Of a DNA stretch of 64,000 nt, positions 8,160 through 16,114 are shown piece by piece. A program made the position numbers and the translations under genes. The notes under the pieces are model-generated. The model saw nothing but the letters and a program-made list of their open reading frames with translations. It was not told where the DNA came from and searched no databases. The stretch is from Streptomyces sp. STR69. GTDB taxonomy: Bacteria > Actinomycetota > Actinomycetes > Streptomycetales > Streptomycetaceae. The stretch covers positions 186,001 to 250,000 of the forward strand of contig NZ_JALJRY010000015.1 in the NCBI RefSeq assembly GCF_024519455.1. The letters run 5' to 3'. How positions within the stretch are numbered: the stretch's first letter is position 1; each line of letters opens with the position of its first letter.

Positions 8160-8573
8160 GTGACCGTCCGACTCGACCATGTGGGCGTCAACGTACGCGA
8201 TCTGGTGGCCCAAGTCGCCTGGTACCAGAGCGCGTTCGGGCTCGAGAGCGTCTTCGAGTTCCACCTCGAAGGGCCCGGTCTGCGCGGCGTCGTCCTGGAG
8301 CATCCGCGGGGCTGGCGCATCGAGCTGCTCGCCAGGCCCGGTTCCGCCCCCGGCCCGCGCGCGCCGGACCCGATGACCGCCGTACTCACCGAGGGATACG
8401 GGCACTTCGCGGTCACCACCCCCGAACTCGACCCCGTCCACGAGGCGTTGGTGGCCCGTGGCGCGGGCGAGGTCATGGCACCCGGGCCGTCCCCCGAGCC
8501 CGGAGTGCGCATGGCCTGGGTCAGCGACCCCGAGGGAAATCTCATCGAACTCATAGAGAAAAACGCAGAGTGA
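8160..8573 (+). CDS. VOC-family (glyoxalase/dioxygenase fold) protein
   Basis: Small metalloprotein-fold enzyme of 137 residues with two beta-alpha-beta-beta-beta modules. Typical metal-ligand positions are present: His in LDHVGV near the start, Glu in RIELL, His in YGHFAV and Glu in the C-terminal NLIELI. The family includes glyoxalases, epimerases, dioxygenases and antibiotic-binding proteins, so the reaction is open. GTG start at 8160, six bases after the SDR stop; the next gene encodes an exporter. A role in modifying or binding the compound handled by the SDR and the exporter is inferred from context. Confidence 0.82.
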   Translation: MTVRLDHVGVNVRDLVAQVAWYQSAFGLESVFEFHLEGPGLRGVVLEHPRGWRIELLARPGSAPGPRAPDPMTAVLTEGYGHFAVTTPELDPVHEALVARGAGEVMAPGPSPEPGVRMAWVSDPEGNLIELIEKNAE

Positions 8574-8584
8574 GGGCACGCACG

Positions 8585-10117
8585 ATGACGGATTCGATCT
8601 CCTTGAAAAGACTGGACCCCGGAACGCTCATAGCGTGCTGTCTCGCGGTCGCGGCGGCACAGTTGTGCATTACCGTTCCCTCGCCCATCAACGGGGAAAT
8701 CCAGGCCGCATTCGGCGCCTCGGGTTCCCAGGTCGCCTGGGTCACCTCCGCATTCATTCTCCCCACCGCGATTCTGGAACTGAATTTCGGTGTGGTGGGC
8801 GATCTCTTCGGCCGCAAGCGGCTGTTGGTGCTCGGCGGGCTCGTCCTGGCGCTCGGTGAACTCCTCAACGCCACCTCGCAGAACATCACCATGATGTGGA
8901 CCGGGCAGGCCCTGGCCGGCATCGGCGCCGCCGCGCTCTTCCCCAGCTCTCTCGCGGTCATCGCGGCGGCCACACCGGACGGCAAGGACCGGGCGAAAGC
9001 CGTCTCCACCTGGGCGCTGTCCATCTCCCTGGCCTCCGCGCTCGGCCCGCTGTCCTCCGGGATCCTCGCCACGGTCGCCGACTTCCGCTGGGCGTTCGTA
9101 CCGCCGGTCGTCCTCGGTCTGGTCGTCGCGGTCGCCTCCTGGAAGCTCGTCACCGACTCCAAGGCGCCCGAGGGGCGCGCGCTGGACTGGCCCGGGCAGA
9201 TCACCATCGCCGTCGGCCTGACCGCCCTGCTCTGGGGCGTCATCGAGGGCGGCGACCGCGGCTGGGGCAGCGCGGCGATCGTGGGCTCGCTGACCCTGGC
9301 GGCCGTCGCGCTCGTCGGGTTCGTCGTCGCGGAGACCCGCGCGGCCTCCCCGATGTTCAACCTCGGCCTGCTGAAGATCCCCTCGTTCGCTGCGGCGGCC
9401 GTCGTCGCGCTGGCCGGCATGTTCGGCTTCATCGGCACCGCCTACTGCGTCTCGATCCGCCTCGGCGCGGTGATGCACCTGAGCCCGCTGCGGGCCGGAA
9501 TGCCGTTCGTGATCCTCCAGTTGATCCCGCTGCTGCTGGCGCCGGTGCTCAGCCGGATGCTCACGAGGATCGACGCCCGCTGGCTGCTGATGGGCGGCCT
9601 GCTGCCGATGGCCGCCGGACAGTTCTGGATCGCCGCCCTGCCCATCACCACCACCTCCCTCGCGGCCTTCATCGGCCCGGTGCTGCTGCTCGGCGTCGGT
9701 TTCATCTGCGTGGTGTCCTCGCTGACCTCCGCCGCCGTGAACGCCGTACCGATCAACATGACCGGCATGGCCAGCGGCGCGACCAGCCTGGTCCGCGAGT
9801 TCGGCCAGGGCCTCGGCCCGGCCGTCATCAGCACCATCGCGATGAGCGCCGCGTCGTCCGCCCTCGTCGGCAAGCTCAGCGGGGCCGACGCGGGCATGGA
9901 GAAGGCGGCCGGTCCGCTCGCCGTCGTCAACGCGGGCAGCGCCCAGGCCAAGGCCGCCGCGCAGACCGCCCTCGGCCACGGCATGGCCCTCGGCGTGGTG
10001 ATCTGCGGCTGCGCCTCCCTGCTGGGCGCGGTCGTCACCCTGCTGCTGGTGCGCAAGAACACCGAGCGCTCGACCGTGGCCGCGGGGGAGCCGTCGGTGC
10101 AGGCGGCGACCGCGTAG
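8585..10117 (+). CDS. MFS drug:H+ antiporter, DHA2 (14-TMS) family
   Basis: Inner-membrane transporter of 510 residues starting at ATG 8585 (GAGGG upstream). About 14 hydrophobic helices, the MFS motif A-like loop GDLFGRKRLLVLGG after helix 2 and a proline/glycine-rich helix 5 (LGPLSSGIL) place it with DHA2 multidrug or self-resistance exporters. Third gene of the SDR-VOC-MFS operon, followed at once by a strong terminator. Export of a product or toxic substrate of the two upstream enzymes is an inference. Confidence 0.88.
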   Translation: MTDSISLKRLDPGTLIACCLAVAAAQLCITVPSPINGEIQAAFGASGSQVAWVTSAFILPTAILELNFGVVGDLFGRKRLLVLGGLVLALGELLNATSQNITMMWTGQALAGIGAAALFPSSLAVIAAATPDGKDRAKAVSTWALSISLASALGPLSSGILATVADFRWAFVPPVVLGLVVAVASWKLVTDSKAPEGRALDWPGQITIAVGLTALLWGVIEGGDRGWGSAAIVGSLTLAAVALVGFVVAETRAASPMFNLGLLKIPSFAAAAVVALAGMFGFIGTAYCVSIRLGAVMHLSPLRAGMPFVILQLIPLLLAPVLSRMLTRIDARWLLMGGLLPMAAGQFWIAALPITTTSLAAFIGPVLLLGVGFICVVSSLTSAAVNAVPINMTGMASGATSLVREFGQGLGPAVISTIAMSAASSALVGKLSGADAGMEKAAGPLAVVNAGSAQAKAAAQTALGHGMALGVVICGCASLLGAVVTLLLVRKNTERSTVAAGEPSVQAATA

Positions 10118-10134
10118 GCCGTACGTCGTAGAAG

Positions 10135-10162
10135 GAGGCCGGGGCCTTGCCGCCCCGGCCTC
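10135..10162 (+). terminator. Rho-independent-type terminator after the MFS gene
   Basis: Perfect 11-bp stem (gaggccggggc at 10135-10145, gccccggcctc at 10152-10162) with a 6-base loop, followed by TTCATGTTTTT. It lies 18 bases after the MFS stop and separates this operon from the ECF42 promoter. Confidence 0.88.
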
Positions 10163-10182
10163 TTCATGTTTTTCGGAAGGGG

Positions 10183-10209
10183 TGTCGATTCGGCGCGGCT
10201 GCGTTCGTC
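10183..10209 (+). promoter_or_regulatory. Predicted ECF42-type promoter, TGTCGA-N17-CGTC
   Basis: TGTCGA at 10183-10188 and CGTC at 10206-10209, exactly 17 bases apart, 38 bases before the first DGPF gene. The same two boxes with the same spacing precede the DGPF gene of the second ECF42 module (40150-40176, minus strand). ECF42 promoters are reported to have a TGTCGA -35 box with a CGA/TC-type -10 box, which this fits. Confidence 0.78.
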
Positions 10210-10247
10210 GGTGGGGTGTAGGAAGCTCATGAGGACCGGGAGGATCC

Positions 10248-10892
10248 ATGAAGTACATGCTGCTCGTGTGCGGCGACGACACCGCCGACGCCTCCGGGAT
10301 GGCACCCGTCGAACCCTGGGTGGAGGAACTGGGCGACCGCGGCGTACGGCTGCACGGTCACCGGCTCGCGCTGCCCGCCGACGCCGTCACCGTAAGGGTG
10401 CGCGGCGGGGAGGTGCTCCGTACGGACGGGCCGTTCGCGGAGACCAAGGAGTACGTCGCCGGATTCGACATCCTGGAGTGCGACACACTGGAGGAGGCCG
10501 TCGAGGCCGCCGCCAAGCACCCCGTGGCCACCCTCGGCGCCATGGAGGTGCGCCCCTTCTGGCCGATGGACGGCGAGGAGGACGCCGAGACGCAGATCCG
10601 GGCGCTGGACGCCGAACGGCCCGGGACCGCCGCCTTCCGCAAGGCCGTCGAGGACGTCCTCGGGGGCGTGACCTGGCCCCTGACCCGCGAGGTGCTGGAG
10701 TTCCACGTCCACGTCGACGAGTCCGTCGCCTTCGGGCACGCCCTCGTCCGGCTGCGCGGCACCCGCACCGACGGCCGGCCGCTGGACGACGTACTGCGCG
10801 TGACCACCGGCTACCGCAACACCGGACTACGCTGGCAGATCGTCCACGAACACATCTCACCCGCCACCGAGAAGACCGGGGAACGGTCATGA
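10248..10892 (+). CDS. DGPF/YCII protein fused to a SnoaL/NTF2-like domain
   Basis: A 214-residue two-domain protein. Residues 1-105 form a YCII-related alpha/beta domain with the signature TDGPFAETKEYVAG. Residues about 115-205 resemble an NTF2/SnoaL-like cone (FHVHVDESVAFGHALVRL, WQIVHEHIS), ending in a polar tail. DGPF proteins are the conserved partners of ECF42 sigma factors; whether they are enzymes or signal carriers is not established. The start ATG follows GGGAGGATCC. The stop overlaps the next DGPF gene (ATGA). Fusion of the two domains in one chain is less common than the single-domain form. Confidence 0.85.
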   Translation: MKYMLLVCGDDTADASGMAPVEPWVEELGDRGVRLHGHRLALPADAVTVRVRGGEVLRTDGPFAETKEYVAGFDILECDTLEEAVEAAAKHPVATLGAMEVRPFWPMDGEEDAETQIRALDAERPGTAAFRKAVEDVLGGVTWPLTREVLEFHVHVDESVAFGHALVRLRGTRTDGRPLDDVLRVTTGYRNTGLRWQIVHEHISPATEKTGERS

Positions 10893-11230
10893 AGTACGTC
10901 CTGCTCATCTGCACACCCGTGGACGGCGAGGAACTCAGCCCCGCCGAGATCGCCGCCGACCCCCGCTTCACCTCCTACATCGACGAGGTCCGCAGCCGTG
11001 ACCTGATGCGCGGCGGGGCCCGTCTGCGTCCGTCCTCCGACGCCACCACCGTCCGCGTCCAGGGCGACGAAGTCCTGCTCAGCGACGGCCCGTTCGTCGA
11101 GTCCAAGGAGTACGTCGCCGGCATCGACATCATCGAGGTCGCCGACCTCGACGAGGCGATCTCGCTCGCCTCCCGGCACCCCGCCGCGCTGGCCGGCGGC
11201 TCGGTCGAGGTGCGGCCGGTCTGGGAGTGA
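10889..11230 (+). CDS. DGPF/YCII-domain protein
   Basis: Single-domain 113-residue YCII-related protein with the SDGPFVESKEYVAG signature and a typical MKYVLLI first strand. It overlaps the preceding gene by ATGA and the sigma-factor gene by GTGA, so the three are translationally coupled. It is probably the small partner of the ECF42 sigma factor encoded next; the biochemical role is unknown. Confidence 0.88.
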   Translation: MKYVLLICTPVDGEELSPAEIAADPRFTSYIDEVRSRDLMRGGARLRPSSDATTVRVQGDEVLLSDGPFVESKEYVAGIDIIEVADLDEAISLASRHPAALAGGSVEVRPVWE

Positions 11231-12486
11231 ACGTGCCGGACGTCGAGGAGGCGGTCGCCGCCGCCTTCCGCGAGGAGTGGGGCCAGGTCGTCGCCACCCT
11301 GATCCGGGTGACCGGCGACTGGGACCTCGCCGAGGAGTGCGCGCAGGACGCCTTCGCCCAGGCGCTCGACCGGTGGCGGCGCGACGGAATCCCGCGCCGC
11401 CCCGGCGCCTGGCTCACCACGACCGCCCGCAACCGCGCCCTCGACGTCCTGCGCCGGGAGGCGGTCGGGGCGGCGAAACTCCGGGAGGTCGCCGTGCTGG
11501 GGCGGGACGAGGGACCGTACGACCCGGAGTACGACGGCGACGACAGCGGGGTCGAGGACGACCGGCTGCGGCTGCTCTTCACGTGCTGCCACCCCGCGCT
11601 GCCCATCGAGGCCCGGGTCGCGCTCACCCTGCGCACGCTCGCTGGGTTGACCACCCCCGAGATCGCCCGCGCCTTCCTCGTCCCCGAGGCGACCATGGCG
11701 CAGCGGTTGGTGCGCGCCAAGAAGAAGATCCGCAACGCCGGCATCCCCTACCGGGTACCGCCCGCGCATCTGCTGCCCGAGCGCACGACGGGTGTGCTCG
11801 GCGTGGTCTACCTCCTCTTCAACGAGGGATACGCCGCCACGTCCGGCGCCGACCTGGTCCGCACGAGCCTCTGCGCCGAAGCCGTCCGACTGGCCCGCGT
11901 GCTGGCCCAGTTGATGCCGGACGAGCCCGAAGTACTGGGGCTGCTGGCTCTGTTGCTGCTGCACGACGCCCGCCGCGACACGCGCGTGGACGCGGCGGGT
12001 GAGTTGGTGACATTGGAGGACCAGGACCGTACGGCGTGGGACCGGGCCGAAGTCGACGAGGGCGCCGCCCTGTTGGAGACCGCGCTGCGCCGGGGCCGCC
12101 CCGGGCCGTACCAGATCCAGGCCGCCATCGCCGCCTGCCACACCACCGCGCCCACGGCCGACGACACCGACTGGGCCGATATCGCGGGCCTGTACGGCGA
12201 GTTGGAGCGCTTCGTGCCCTCCGCCGTGGTGCGCCTGAACCGGGCCGTGGCCGTGGGCATGGCCCAACACCCGGACGCGGGCCTGGAGTTGGTGGCCGAA
12301 CTGGAGCGGTCGGGCCAACTGGCCGACTACCACCTGCTGCCCGCGACCCGCGCAGATCTGCTGCGCCGCAGCGGTCGTACGGCGGAAGCGGCCGAAGCGT
12401 ACGAGCGGGCGCTGGAGTTGGTGGAGAACGCGGCGGAGCGGAGGTTTCTGGAGCGGCGGCTCGCGGGACTGCGGCTGGGCGGCTGA
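11227..12486 (+). CDS. ECF42-group RNA polymerase sigma factor with TPR-like C-terminal extension
   Basis: Extracytoplasmic-function sigma factor of 419 residues. The sigma-2 region covers about residues 10-80 (DLAEECAQDAFAQAL, RPGAWLTTTARNRALD) and sigma-4 about 115-170 (CHPALPIEARVALTLR, GLTTPEIARAFLVPEATMAQRL). A long helical DUF6596/TPR-like region fills the rest (LLFNEGY, LLLLHDARR, VVRLNRAVAVG). ECF42 factors lack an anti-sigma factor; the C-terminal extension is thought to control activity. GTG start at 11227 overlaps the DGPF stop. The predicted promoter at 10183-10209 suggests autoregulation. Confidence 0.93.
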   Translation: MNVPDVEEAVAAAFREEWGQVVATLIRVTGDWDLAEECAQDAFAQALDRWRRDGIPRRPGAWLTTTARNRALDVLRREAVGAAKLREVAVLGRDEGPYDPEYDGDDSGVEDDRLRLLFTCCHPALPIEARVALTLRTLAGLTTPEIARAFLVPEATMAQRLVRAKKKIRNAGIPYRVPPAHLLPERTTGVLGVVYLLFNEGYAATSGADLVRTSLCAEAVRLARVLAQLMPDEPEVLGLLALLLLHDARRDTRVDAAGELVTLEDQDRTAWDRAEVDEGAALLETALRRGRPGPYQIQAAIAACHTTAPTADDTDWADIAGLYGELERFVPSAVVRLNRAVAVGMAQHPDAGLELVAELERSGQLADYHLLPATRADLLRRSGRTAEAAEAYERALELVENAAERRFLERRLAGLRLGG

Positions 12487-12499
12487 CCGAGGACCGGCC

Positions 12500-13363
12500 T
12501 CAGCGGACGTCGAGCAGGCCCGCGAGGAGTTGGAGTCGCTCGGCGTCGAGGCTGCCCTCGGCGGCGGTGCAGACCATGAGCGCGGGACCGGGGTTGCCCG
12601 GTATCGGGTAGGCGTCCCAGTCCAGGTTCAGTTCGCCGACCCGGGGGTGGTCGAGGCGCATCTGGCCGCGGGTCGGTTCCGTCACGTCGTGGAGCGCCCA
12701 CAGCGCCGCGAACTCGTCGCTGCGGACGGCGAGTTCACCCACCAGCTCGACGGCGCGCGGGTGGCCGGGATCGGCGGCGACCTGCGTCCGCAGCATCCCG
12801 ATCAGCTCCGCCACGGTGGCCGCCCGGTTGGGGCACGTCTGATCGGCCTGGGGGTGGAGGAACAGTGCCAGCAGGTTCCGCTCCTTCTGAGGCTGCCGGG
12901 TGAACTCCCCCAACAGGGCACCGCCGAGCGGGTTCCAGGCCAGCACGTCCAGGAAACGGCCGACGACGAGAGCGGGCGCGGTCATGCCGTGCAGCAGTCG
13001 TAGCGTGGTGTCCGGTACCTCCTCCGGCTCGTACGAACGCGGCGGGCGGGCCGGGTTGCGTGCGGCGGCGGCGAGGCCGTGCAGGTGGCGGGTCTCCTCG
13101 GCGGAGAAGTCGAGGGCGCGCGCGAGGGCGTCGAGGACCTGTTCGGAGGGGCGTACGTCGCGGCCCTGCTCCATGCGCTGGTAGTAGTCCGAACTCACCC
13201 CGGCCAGCAGGGCCAGTTCCTCGCGCCGCAGTCCGGCGACGCGCCGTCGCGGGCCGGGTTCCAGGCCGACGTCCTCCGGCCGCAGCCGAGTTCGGCGGGT
13301 GCGCAGGAACTCCGCGAGTTCGCGTCGGGGATCGTCGCTCATGGCGTGGGAGGAGTCGGTCAC
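12500..13363 (-). CDS. XRE-family regulator with MmyB-like ligand-binding domain
   Basis: Transcriptional regulator of 287 residues from GTG 13363 (alternative ATG 13342, 280 residues). The N-terminal helix-turn-helix (about 10-85) reads GLRREELALLAGVSSDYYQRMEQG, and residues about 110-270 form the MmyB-like PAS-type ligand domain (ALVVGRFLDVLAWNPLGGALLG). The GTG has no ribosome binding site but a TACT-type -10 lies just upstream, fitting a leaderless message, common for this family. Divergent from an NADPH oxidoreductase gene with a 17-bp palindrome between them, which it probably binds. Confidence 0.88.
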   Translation of the reverse strand: MTDSSHAMSDDPRRELAEFLRTRRTRLRPEDVGLEPGPRRRVAGLRREELALLAGVSSDYYQRMEQGRDVRPSEQVLDALARALDFSAEETRHLHGLAAAARNPARPPRSYEPEEVPDTTLRLLHGMTAPALVVGRFLDVLAWNPLGGALLGEFTRQPQKERNLLALFLHPQADQTCPNRAATVAELIGMLRTQVAADPGHPRAVELVGELAVRSDEFAALWALHDVTEPTRGQMRLDHPRVGELNLDWDAYPIPGNPGPALMVCTAAEGSLDAERLQLLAGLLDVR

Positions 13364-13397
13364 CGCGCCAGTATGCCGTCGACACGGCCCGCGAGGG

Positions 13398-13414
13398 TGG
13401 GTCTGGCAGACCCA
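13398..13414. promoter_or_regulatory. 17-bp palindromic operator between XRE regulator and oxidoreductase
   Basis: Perfect palindrome tgggtctg-g-cagaccca in the 132-base divergent intergenic region, 35 bases from the regulator start and 81 bases before the oxidoreductase start. This is the form and place expected for the operator of the MmyB-type regulator. Confidence 0.68.
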
Positions 13415-13495
13415 GGAAAAGGAGAACGACCGTGATGTCGCGTGCAGGGTCCAGCATCGGATCAACCACACAGCGCACCACGGAAGGACAGCGAC

Positions 13496-14455
13496 ATGAA
13501 GGCCGTTCAGATCACGGGTTTCGGTACTGCGGACGTTCTGCAGGTCAATGAAGTGGACCGTCCCGCTCCCGGCTCCGGTGAGGTCCTGGTGGCGGTCGAG
13601 GCGTCCAGCGTCAACGGGCACGATGTGATCGTCCGGACGGGGCAGCTGAAGATGGTGTCGGGGCGCCGCTTCCCGATCGGTGTGGGGCTGGACTTCGCCG
13701 GCGTCGTCGCCGCGACCGGCGCCGGTGTCGAGGGCTACCGGGTCGGGGACCGGGTGTGGGGCATGGTGCACCCCCGGCAGCGGCACTCCGTCGCGGGGGC
13801 GGCCGAGTATGTCGTGGTCTCCGCGGAGCGCATCTCGCACGCCCCGGCGGACCTCTCGTCCGTCGAGGCGGCCTCCCTGGTGGTCGCGGGTTCCACCGCG
13901 CTGATCGCGCTGCGCGACAGTGTGCGCCTGGAGAGCGGCGAGAAGGTCCTGGTCCGGGGCGCGGCCGGCGGAGTCGGCACCGCCGCCGTGCAGTTGGCGC
14001 ACGCCATGGGCGGCCATGTGACCGCGCTGGCCCGCGACCGCCACGCCGAGCTCCTGACCGACCTCGGCGCCGACGAGGTCCTGGACTACGGCTCCACCAC
14101 CTCGGACATGATCGGGCCGTTCGACGTCATCGTCGACACCGTCGGCACGGAACTGCACTGCTACCGCGGCCGGTTGGCCAAGGGCGGCCGGATGGTCACC
14201 GTCGGACTGTCCCCGTCCGCCATCGCCGCGATCGCCGCGTCGAGCGTGCACGGCTCCCGCCGCATCCGCACCTTCAGCGCCAACCCCGAGACACCCGTGC
14301 TGCGCGATGTGGCCGACCGTGTCACCTCGGGCGCGCTGCGCCCGGTGATCGACAGCGTGTACCCGCTCGCGGACATCGCCGCGGCGCACCAGGCGTTCGA
14401 GCGCGGCGGCGTCGTGGGCAAGCACGTGGTGACGGTGCCGCGCGGCTCCCTCTGA
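13496..14455 (+). CDS. NADP-dependent MDR-family oxidoreductase (quinone-reductase-like)
   Basis: Medium-chain dehydrogenase/reductase of 319 residues, start ATG 13496 with GGAAGGA upstream. It has an N-terminal GroES-like domain (VEASSVNGHDVIVRTG) and a Rossmann fold with the dinucleotide motif AAGGVGTAA. No zinc-binding Cys/His set is present, so it belongs with the zinc-free quinone oxidoreductases that reduce quinones, enones or xenobiotics using NADPH. Divergent from the XRE regulator that probably controls it. Confidence 0.88.
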   Translation: MKAVQITGFGTADVLQVNEVDRPAPGSGEVLVAVEASSVNGHDVIVRTGQLKMVSGRRFPIGVGLDFAGVVAATGAGVEGYRVGDRVWGMVHPRQRHSVAGAAEYVVVSAERISHAPADLSSVEAASLVVAGSTALIALRDSVRLESGEKVLVRGAAGGVGTAAVQLAHAMGGHVTALARDRHAELLTDLGADEVLDYGSTTSDMIGPFDVIVDTVGTELHCYRGRLAKGGRMVTVGLSPSAIAAIAASSVHGSRRIRTFSANPETPVLRDVADRVTSGALRPVIDSVYPLADIAAAHQAFERGGVVGKHVVTVPRGSL

Positions 14456-14465
14456 CGGAGTCCGG

Positions 14466-14948
14466 TCAGCGGGGATCGGTGCGCAGGTCGATGCCCCGGT
14501 CGAGGGCGTCGGCGGTCACGATCCGCGTCGCCATTCGTGACAGCCGCTTCCGGTCGGCTCCGGGAAGCGGCTCGACACACCTCTCGATCCGCTCGGCGAA
14601 CTGAGCGGCGACCTGCTCCACTAGCTGTCGGCCGGTGTCGGTGATCGACACCTGGAACGAGCGGCGGTCGACGGTACTGGGCGTACGGGTGACCAGGCCC
14701 CGGCGCTGGGCGCGGTCGACGAGGCCGGTGATCGAGGACTTGTCGAGGCCGAGGTGACGGCCGAGCTCGTTCATCGTCGGCTCCCGGTCCCGCAGTATCC
14801 CGAGCAGCCGTGTCTGGGTGACCGACAGGTCGTGCTCCCCGGCGAGCTCGGCCAGCGCGTTCTGCACCAGGAACGACAGCTGGGCGAGGGCGTCGACCAG
14901 GCCGAGGTCCTCGGCCACAGGGGGCGCGGTGTCGCGCGGTGAGGTCAT
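14466..14948 (-). CDS. MarR-family transcriptional regulator
   Basis: Winged-helix repressor of 160 residues from ATG 14948. The DNA-recognition segment TMNELGRHLGLDKSSITGLVDRAQ and the wing RTPSTVDRRSFQVSIT (the DxRS motif is typical) are clear. The longer frame to 14981 would start inside the operator. Convergent with the previous oxidoreductase and divergent from the next one, with three repeated half-sites in the intergenic region. MarR proteins often sense phenolic or oxidative signals; that fits the aromatic hydroxylase downstream. Confidence 0.9.
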   Translation of the reverse strand: MTSPRDTAPPVAEDLGLVDALAQLSFLVQNALAELAGEHDLSVTQTRLLGILRDREPTMNELGRHLGLDKSSITGLVDRAQRRGLVTRTPSTVDRRSFQVSITDTGRQLVEQVAAQFAERIERCVEPLPGADRKRLSRMATRIVTADALDRGIDLRTDPR

Positions 14949-14970
14949 GTTGCGGATTCTACTTGCAAAG

Positions 14971-15031
14971 GTACGTGGCACCTACTAATTTAATTGGTGT
15001 CACGTACTAAAACCTTCGTGGCACCTACTAA
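14971..15031. promoter_or_regulatory. MarR operator cluster: one palindrome and one extra half-site
   Basis: Arms 14971-14982 (gtacgtggcacc) and 14996-15007 (ggtgtcacgtac) pair at 11 of 12 positions. The 15-mer cgtggcacctactaa occurs twice as a direct repeat, at 14974-14988 and 15017-15031, 43 bases apart, close to four helical turns. Position between divergent marR and its probable target supports an operator occupied by more than one dimer. Confidence 0.75.
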
Positions 15032-15093
15032 ATCCGTGCCTCCAGTCGCCCAGCCCCGCGACCTCCCGCGCACCGCATCCGAGGAGAGCAGCC

Positions 15094-16059
15094 ATGGACA
15101 TCCATGCCGCAGTGGTCAACTCGTTCGACAACCCGCCCCGCTACGAGCCCTTCGATCTGCCCGCGCCGACCGACGAGGACCAGGAAGTCGTCGACGTCCT
15201 CGCCGTGGGCCTGCATCCCCGAGTGCGCACCGGCGCGTCGGGCAGCCACTACACCAGCACCGGGAAGCTGCCGATGGTGCCCGGAGTCGACGGGGTCGGC
15301 CGACGTGCGGACGGCCGCCTGGTGTACTTCGTCGCCGATGACGAACTGGCCGGCCCGATGGCCACCCGCACCGTCATCGACAGCCGCCACAGCATCCCGC
15401 TGCCCGACGGCGCGGACGTCGTGAAGATCGCCGCCGCGATGAACCCCGCGATGTCGTCCTGGGTGGCGCTGCGCCGCCGCGTCCCGATCGAGGCCGGGCA
15501 GTCGGTGCTCATCCTCGGCGCCACCGGCAACGCCGGACAGATGGCCGTCCAGGTCGCCAAGCGGCTCGGTGCCGGGCGGGTCGTCGGCGCCGGACGGGAC
15601 CGGGCCCGCCTCGCGTCCCTGCTCGGAATCGGCGCGGACGCGACCGTCGCGCTCACCGACGACGCCGAGGCCACCGCGACGGCGCTGGCCAAGGAGGCCG
15701 CCGAAGTCGACCTGGTCATCGACTACTTGTGGGGCAAGCCCGCCGGTGACGCGATCATGTCGGTGCTGCGGGCCCGAGCCGACCGCGGTCGCGCCCTGAA
15801 CTGGATCCAGATCGGCGCCATGGCCGGTCCCACCATCGAACTCCCGTCAGTCGCACTGCGTTCGGCGAACTTCCGGCTCCAGGGCAACGGCCAGGGCGCG
15901 GTGTCCACCAGGACGTACCTGGAAGAACTCCCGTCCCTGGTCGAGGAGATCGAGAGCGGCGGCATCGCGGTCACCGCGAAGGCGGTACCCCTCGCCGACG
16001 TCGAGAGCGCCTGGAACGCGCCCGAGGTGCCCGGCGTACGCACCGTCCTCGTGCCCTGA
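15094..16059 (+). CDS. Zinc-free MDR-family NAD(P)H oxidoreductase
   Basis: Medium-chain oxidoreductase of 321 residues, start ATG 15094 behind GAGGAGAG. The N-terminal GroES-like half is divergent (VLAVGLHPRVRTGASGSHYT), followed by the nucleotide-binding ILGATGNAGQMAVQVAKRLGA. It resembles quinone oxidoreductase-like proteins found beside MarR/TetR regulators and probably detoxifies quinones or enones. The first gene right of the MarR operator, with the FAD hydroxylase 55 bases downstream, suggesting one regulon. Confidence 0.85.
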   Translation: MDIHAAVVNSFDNPPRYEPFDLPAPTDEDQEVVDVLAVGLHPRVRTGASGSHYTSTGKLPMVPGVDGVGRRADGRLVYFVADDELAGPMATRTVIDSRHSIPLPDGADVVKIAAAMNPAMSSWVALRRRVPIEAGQSVLILGATGNAGQMAVQVAKRLGAGRVVGAGRDRARLASLLGIGADATVALTDDAEATATALAKEAAEVDLVIDYLWGKPAGDAIMSVLRARADRGRALNWIQIGAMAGPTIELPSVALRSANFRLQGNGQGAVSTRTYLEELPSLVEEIESGGIAVTAKAVPLADVESAWNAPEVPGVRTVLVP

Positions 16060-16114
16060 CCCCCGCGTGACTCTCATGCAACTCGTCCTGGAATTACCGA
16101 AGGAGCTCGGAGCC

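Noticed and set aside
7739..10282. 847-residue minus-strand frame antisense to the MFS and VOC genes
   Set aside because: Composition is His/Gly/Arg-rich without domains, and it runs through the terminator at 10135-10162.
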